Shown: in pieces, positions 60,461 to 64,000 of the stretch
How the letters are laid out: each line of letters begins with the position of its first letter
Numbering within the stretch: position 1 is the stretch's first letter
Origin: CAVRXQ01 sp963831155
GTDB taxonomy: Bacteria > Actinomycetota > Acidimicrobiia > Acidimicrobiales > Bog-793
Reading direction: 5' to 3'
Assembly: GCA_963831155.1 (NCBI GenBank)
Contig: CAWHOY010000006.1
Coordinates: forward strand, 248,001-312,000
DNA length: 64,000 bases
Program-made: the position numbers and the translations under genes
The notes under the pieces: model-generated
The model's input: the letters and a program-made list of their open reading frames with translations, nothing else
What the model was told of the DNA's origin: nothing
Database searches by the model: none

Positions 60461-61585
60461 TTAGAAGCCGGCTCCGACGGGCAACGCCGCGCCCTTCGAG
60501 GACCTATTGACGATGATCCGGGCGACGACGTTCGCGAACAGCGTGATAATCATGAGCACGAGCGCAAGCTCGGCGATCGCGCGCACCGCCAGTCCGCTCG
60601 GATCGCCCTGCGCGGCGTCGAGGTTCGTGACGATGAACGCCGCGATCGTGTCCATCGCCCCGTAGACGTTGTGCGCGATCGCGTCCTGTCCCCCAGAGAC
60701 GAAGGCGACTGCGATCGTCTCTCCGAGGGCCCGTCCGAGGCCGAGCACCGCCGCGCCGATCACCCCGGAGCGGATCCAGCGCAGCTGCACGCGCACGAAG
60801 ACCTCGACTTCGGTGAGGCCGAGCGCCTCGGCTCCTTCTTTGGTCTGCGAGGGGACCTGGCGCAACAGGTCCCGTGTCGTCGCGGCGATGATCGGGATGA
60901 TCATCGCCGCCAGGACGAGTCCGCTCGTGAGCAACCCCTCGCCGTCGCCGACCGAGCCGCGGAAGATGTCGAACGGCGGTACGTTCGGAAGATGGGTGAA
61001 TGCGGGATAGATGTTCTTCGCGATCCAAGGACCGAAGGTGAGCGCGCCCCACACCCCGATCACGACGCTCGGGATACCGGCGAGGATTTCCAAGCAGGTG
61101 CCGATTCCACCGGCGATGCGCGGCGGGAGCTTTTCGACGACGAGCACGGCCGCGCCGATCGCGACGGGGAGCGCGATGACGAGGGCGATCGCGGACGTCT
61201 CGAGTGTTCCGATGATGAGGGGGAATGCACCAAACTCCGCTCCCGGGAGGTGCTTCACCCCATGGGTCGTCTCGATGGTGCCGTAGAGGTTGCCGATCCC
61301 CCAGGCGCTCGAAGTGATGAAGTGCCAAAACCCGTTGTACTTGATCGAGGGGATCGCGTAGATCCCCAAGACGACGAGCATGCCGATCAGTGCGGCGAAC
61401 GGCACGAGCGCGGTGAGGAAGCTGACGCCGGAGAGCGTCTTTTCGATGAGGTCGCGACGCCACTGCGGTGTCGTCGACGCGGTGAGCATCGGCAGCCCGC
61501 GGCGGTTGGTGGAGCGAGGTGGCCGGGGCGCTGCCCCGGCCACCCCTCCACCTTCAGGAATCGATGCCGCGATCCCTTCGGTCAC
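60461..61585 (-). CDS. pstC: Phosphate ABC transporter permease PstC (system 2)
   Basis: 374 residues from a GTG at 61585; the first 60 are hydrophilic. A six-helix core with the motif KEGAEALGLTEVEVFVRVQL, and IAFVSGGQD/AIAHNV in the periplasmic side region. It forms the channel with PstA. It lies 94 bases downstream of pstS2, a spacer in which I see no clear terminator. Confidence 0.92.
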   Translation of the reverse strand: MTEGIAASIPEGGGVAGAAPRPPRSTNRRGLPMLTASTTPQWRRDLIEKTLSGVSFLTALVPFAALIGMLVVLGIYAIPSIKYNGFWHFITSSAWGIGNLYGTIETTHGVKHLPGAEFGAFPLIIGTLETSAIALVIALPVAIGAAVLVVEKLPPRIAGGIGTCLEILAGIPSVVIGVWGALTFGPWIAKNIYPAFTHLPNVPPFDIFRGSVGDGEGLLTSGLVLAAMIIPIIAATTRDLLRQVPSQTKEGAEALGLTEVEVFVRVQLRWIRSGVIGAAVLGLGRALGETIAVAFVSGGQDAIAHNVYGAMDTIAAFIVTNLDAAQGDPSGLAVRAIAELALVLMIITLFANVVARIIVNRSSKGAALPVGAGF

Positions 61586-61679
61586 GAAGTGACCGACTCA
61601 CCTCGAGCCCGCCAACAAATCGGCACGCCCGAGCGCTCACGTCGCAACATCGCAACCATTGATGAGTGCGCTTGCCCGC

Positions 61680-62912
61680 TTACAGCGAGTTCAGCAACCC
61701 GATCGCGCCGGCGAGCGCGCTGGGGGGCAGCGGCTTGAAGTCGATCGGGCCTAGGTACGTCGACGACGCACCGTCTGCCGGGTCCATGCCCCAGGCGAGC
61801 AGCGCCTTCACGCCCGATCGCTGGGTCGAGCTGAGAGCAGACGTGTTCACGATCGCGTATTCGAAGTTGACGATCGGGTAGCCGAAGCGTGCCGTCTTCA
61901 CCTTCGAATAGACGAGGTTCAAGGCGCCGTCGGTCGGGAACTTGCCGTAGCTCGAGATCTCAGCGGCGATCGTCGCGCCATCGGGGAGCTCGTAGTTGCC
62001 GGAGCCGTTCTGCAGCTTCGCCTGGCCGAGGTGGTCGGCGTTGATCTCGTCGAGGTAGCTGACACCGACGTAGGCGATGCCGCCGACGTTGTTGTTCAGA
62101 GTCGTCACCATGGCGCCGTTGCCGCTCTCGGCGAGCTCACCTGAGACCGACGGCCACGACGAGTAGAGCAGCTGCGGGCCGAAGTACGGCGCCGCGTGGT
62201 TCCAGCTCGTCTTGTCTCCGTACCACATGTACGACGTGAAGATGAAGGTGTCACCGCTGCTGTCGACGCGACGGATCGGGATGATCGTCTGGTTCGGGAG
62301 CGTCACGCCGGAGTTCACCTTGGCAATCAGCTTGTTGTCCCAGTTCGTGATGGCGCCGTCGTAGATGTCGTTGAGGATCGTCGGCGTCAACTTCAAGTGC
62401 GTCGACGCCGAGAGGCTCGGCAGGTTGTAGCAGATCGCCTGCGCCGAGACGACGACGGGAATGTTCACGAGAGCCGGCGGACCGGTTCTTTGCGCGCTCG
62501 CCAAGAACGCGTCAGAGGCACCGATCTGCACAGTTCCGGCTGCCGCCTCCGAGATGCCCTTACCTGAACCGCCAGCAGCGGGGTTCAGCTTGACGGGGAG
62601 GCCAGAAGCGCCCGACCACTCCTGGAAGAGGGGGTAGAACAGCGACGAGCCGGCCTCGTTCAGCGACGCGCCGCTGCTCGAGTTGGCCGAAATGATGCCG
62701 CTCAGCTCGGACTCGAGCTTCGAAAGAGATGGCGTCGTGCTCGAACTCTTGTGCTTGGTCGCGTGGGCCTTTGCCGCCGCGCCGCTCGGAGTAGCGACCG
62801 CGGCTGCGAGGCCGATCGAGCCGACAAGGGCGAAGGCCGCCAGGGCGCCACTCAAGTAGCGGCCCCGCGGGCGATCCGTCGGCCTCGCCAGGTTCATGGT
62901 CTCTTTTTTCAT
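61680..62912 (-). CDS. pstS: Phosphate ABC transporter substrate-binding protein PstS (system 2)
   Basis: About 410 residues; ATG at 62912 or 62897. A signal peptide is followed by a Lys/Ser-rich linker and then the PstS fold: EAGSSLFYPLFQEW, PAAGGSGKGISEAAAG (phosphate loop), IGASDAFL, IYDGAITNWD and RRVDSSGDTFIF. It binds phosphate for PstCAB. It shares little beyond the fold motifs with the first PstS (11540-12679), so the two systems are not a recent duplication. Confidence 0.92.
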   Translation of the reverse strand: MKKETMNLARPTDRPRGRYLSGALAAFALVGSIGLAAAVATPSGAAAKAHATKHKSSSTTPSLSKLESELSGIISANSSSGASLNEAGSSLFYPLFQEWSGASGLPVKLNPAAGGSGKGISEAAAGTVQIGASDAFLASAQRTGPPALVNIPVVVSAQAICYNLPSLSASTHLKLTPTILNDIYDGAITNWDNKLIAKVNSGVTLPNQTIIPIRRVDSSGDTFIFTSYMWYGDKTSWNHAAPYFGPQLLYSSWPSVSGELAESGNGAMVTTLNNNVGGIAYVGVSYLDEINADHLGQAKLQNGSGNYELPDGATIAAEISSYGKFPTDGALNLVYSKVKTARFGYPIVNFEYAIVNTSALSSTQRSGVKALLAWGMDPADGASSTYLGPIDFKPLPPSALAGAIGLLNSL

Positions 62913-63019
62913 TTGTCTGGTACTGCTCCTTTCGGTCATCCGCCGCCCGAAGGCGGGCGGGGCAGTTGCGTCCGAGGGATCCGGCTCCGCCGCCGACCCC
63001 CGGAACCTTCTGAGCCCGA

Positions 63020-63856
63020 CTACCGCGTCGTCGCGGGCTCGAGCTCTGTCCCGATGTAGCTGGCCGTCTCCGGCCGTTCGGGACGAGAGAACAGATCCGC
63101 AGTCGGGCCGGTCTCGATCATCCGGCCCTCGTAGAAAAAGATCGTGTGGTCCGACATCCGCTTCGCCTGAGCGAGGTTGTGCGTGACGATGATCACGGTC
63201 AGCTCGGGCGTCAGGCGCCGCACCAGCTCTTCGACCGCCTCGGTCGAGCGCGGGTCGAGCGACGAAGTCGGCTCGTCGAGCAAAAGGACCTCGGGTTGCA
63301 CGGCGAGCGCTCGCGCCAGGCAGAGCATCTGTTGCTGGCCGCCAGAAAGACGAAACGGCGAGTCGTGCAGCCGGTCAGAGACATGGCTCCACAATCCGAC
63401 CTCGGCGAGGTGGGTCTCGGCGATGTCGCGCAACTCCGAACGCTTCGCCATTTTGTGGGCGCGCACTCCCGACACGATGTTGTCGAGGATCGACATCGGG
63501 AACGGGTTTGGCCGTTGGAAGACCATCCCGACGCGCCGGCGCAGGACGAGCGGGTCCATCGTCTTGGCGTAAATCTCGTGACCATCGAGCGCGATCTCCC
63601 CTTTGTGCCAGAAGTCGCGAACCTTGTCGTTCATCCGATTGAGCGAGCGCAGGAAGGTCGACTTACCGGATCCCGACGGCCCGATCAGAGCGTTGATCGA
63701 ACCTTTGTGAAAGCCGACGGTGATATCGGTCATCACCGTCGTCGCACCGAATCCGACCGAGACATCACTCGACGTCATGATGTGCGAGTCGGAGAGTGCG
63801 GCGCTGCGCGAGCCGGCACCGGGCGCGGACGAAGCCGAGCCGGATTCGAGATCCAT
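63020..63856 (-). CDS. pstB: Phosphate ABC transporter ATP-binding protein PstB (system 2)
   Basis: 278 residues from the ATG at 63856; the frame further upstream crosses the PHO-box array and is not coding. Walker A GPSGSGKST, Q-loop FQRPNPFP, signature LSGGQQQM, Walker B VLLLDEP and switch His in THNLAQA. It is unusually the first gene of its operon. Between it and pstS2 lies a CCGCC-CGAA-GGCGG hairpin at about 62942-62960 that may set relative expression. Confidence 0.92.
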   Translation of the reverse strand: MDLESGSASSAPGAGSRSAALSDSHIMTSSDVSVGFGATTVMTDITVGFHKGSINALIGPSGSGKSTFLRSLNRMNDKVRDFWHKGEIALDGHEIYAKTMDPLVLRRRVGMVFQRPNPFPMSILDNIVSGVRAHKMAKRSELRDIAETHLAEVGLWSHVSDRLHDSPFRLSGGQQQMLCLARALAVQPEVLLLDEPTSSLDPRSTEAVEELVRRLTPELTVIIVTHNLAQAKRMSDHTIFFYEGRMIETGPTADLFSRPERPETASYIGTELEPATTR

Positions 63857-63881
63857 CGCGCGGAGAACGTACCGAGAGGAC

Positions 63882-63930
63882 CTGAACCGCAGGGAAACTC
63901 CAAGTGACCAGACCGTGACGTTCGTGTGAA
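63882..63930 (-). promoter_or_regulatory. PHO-box-like array of 11-nt direct repeats upstream of pstB2
   Basis: On the plus strand GTGAC at 63904 and 63915 and GTGAA at 63926 recur every 11 bases, with weaker CTGAA at 63882 and GGAAA at 63893. The reverse complement reads TTCAC/GTCAC units, matching the 11-nt direct-repeat PHO boxes bound by PhoP in actinobacteria. It ends 26 bases before the pstB2 start. A TACGTT hexamer between the array and the start could be the -10. Confidence 0.6.
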
Positions 63931-64000
63931 TCCTTCCCGACGCCATCCACGGATTCGCCGCAGTTGACCTGGGCTGGGGCACCCAGAGTCAGTTCACGCG

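Noticed and set aside
59726..61738. 670-codon plus-strand open frame opposite pstC2 and pstA2
   Set aside because: It is a high-GC antisense shadow with Arg/Asp/Glu/His-rich composition and no domain; the minus-strand Pst permeases explain the DNA.

Overview
This is high-GC DNA with densely packed, mostly 4-base-overlapping gene pairs, and it looks like an actinobacterial chromosome. An Acidimicrobiia-like lineage is my inference. It rests on the actinobacterial qcrC-qcrA-qcrB/ctaE and ctaC-ctaD-ctaF respiratory clusters, a hemE-hemH-hemY block of the coproporphyrin type, and an MptA/B-like mannosyltransferase. The sequence alone cannot give the species.

Layout. 1-6.5 kb: four polytopic glycosyltransferase-type membrane proteins (envelope glycan assembly). 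6.7-11.3 kb: an SDR dehydrogenase, a GNAT acetyltransferase, a nitroreductase, a DUF3048 protein and a frameshifted beta-lactamase-fold protein. 11.5-15.6 kb: a complete phosphate ABC transporter operon pstSCAB. 15.6-19.6 kb: a PrmC-like methyltransferase, an unknown secreted protein, a Gfo/Idh/MocA oxidoreductase, a broken FtsX permease and tRNA scars. 19.7-31.3 kb: a genomic island between tRNA-Thr(CGT) and tRNA-Ser(TGA). It holds a tyrosine integrase, two IS3-type elements, a HEPN-like protein, small secreted and membrane proteins, a zinc-ribbon protein carrying a 66-bp minisatellite, a decayed EAL-LuxR gene, and a family of AT-rich repeats at module borders. 31.3-36.1 kb: larB-larC, a Thr-rich membrane protein, UDP-sulfoquinovose synthase and tRNA-Thr(TGT). 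36.1-40.1 kb: the cytochrome bc complex and oxidase subunit III. 40.1-46.6 kb: heme synthesis, lnt, gtrA, tesB and a 38-residue membrane protein. 46.6-53.2 kb: divergent hisG and hisDCBHAFI. 53.2-57.1 kb: cytochrome oxidase ctaCDF and tatA. 57.3-59.4 kb: a fused alpha-beta 2-oxoacid dehydrogenase E1. 59.4-63.9 kb: a second pst system in the order pstB-pstS-pstC-pstA, preceded by an 11-nt-period PHO-box-like array.

How it fits together. The bc complex and the aa3-type oxidase form the respiratory chain, and the heme genes supply its cofactor. The two pst operons give two phosphate-uptake systems, one apparently under PhoP-type control. The island is the accessory part.

Caution. Several genes that should be intact (qcrB, hemE, tesB, the beta-lactamase-fold gene) carry single-base frameshifts. 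Two of these lie in five-base homopolymers, so sequencing error is a serious possibility.
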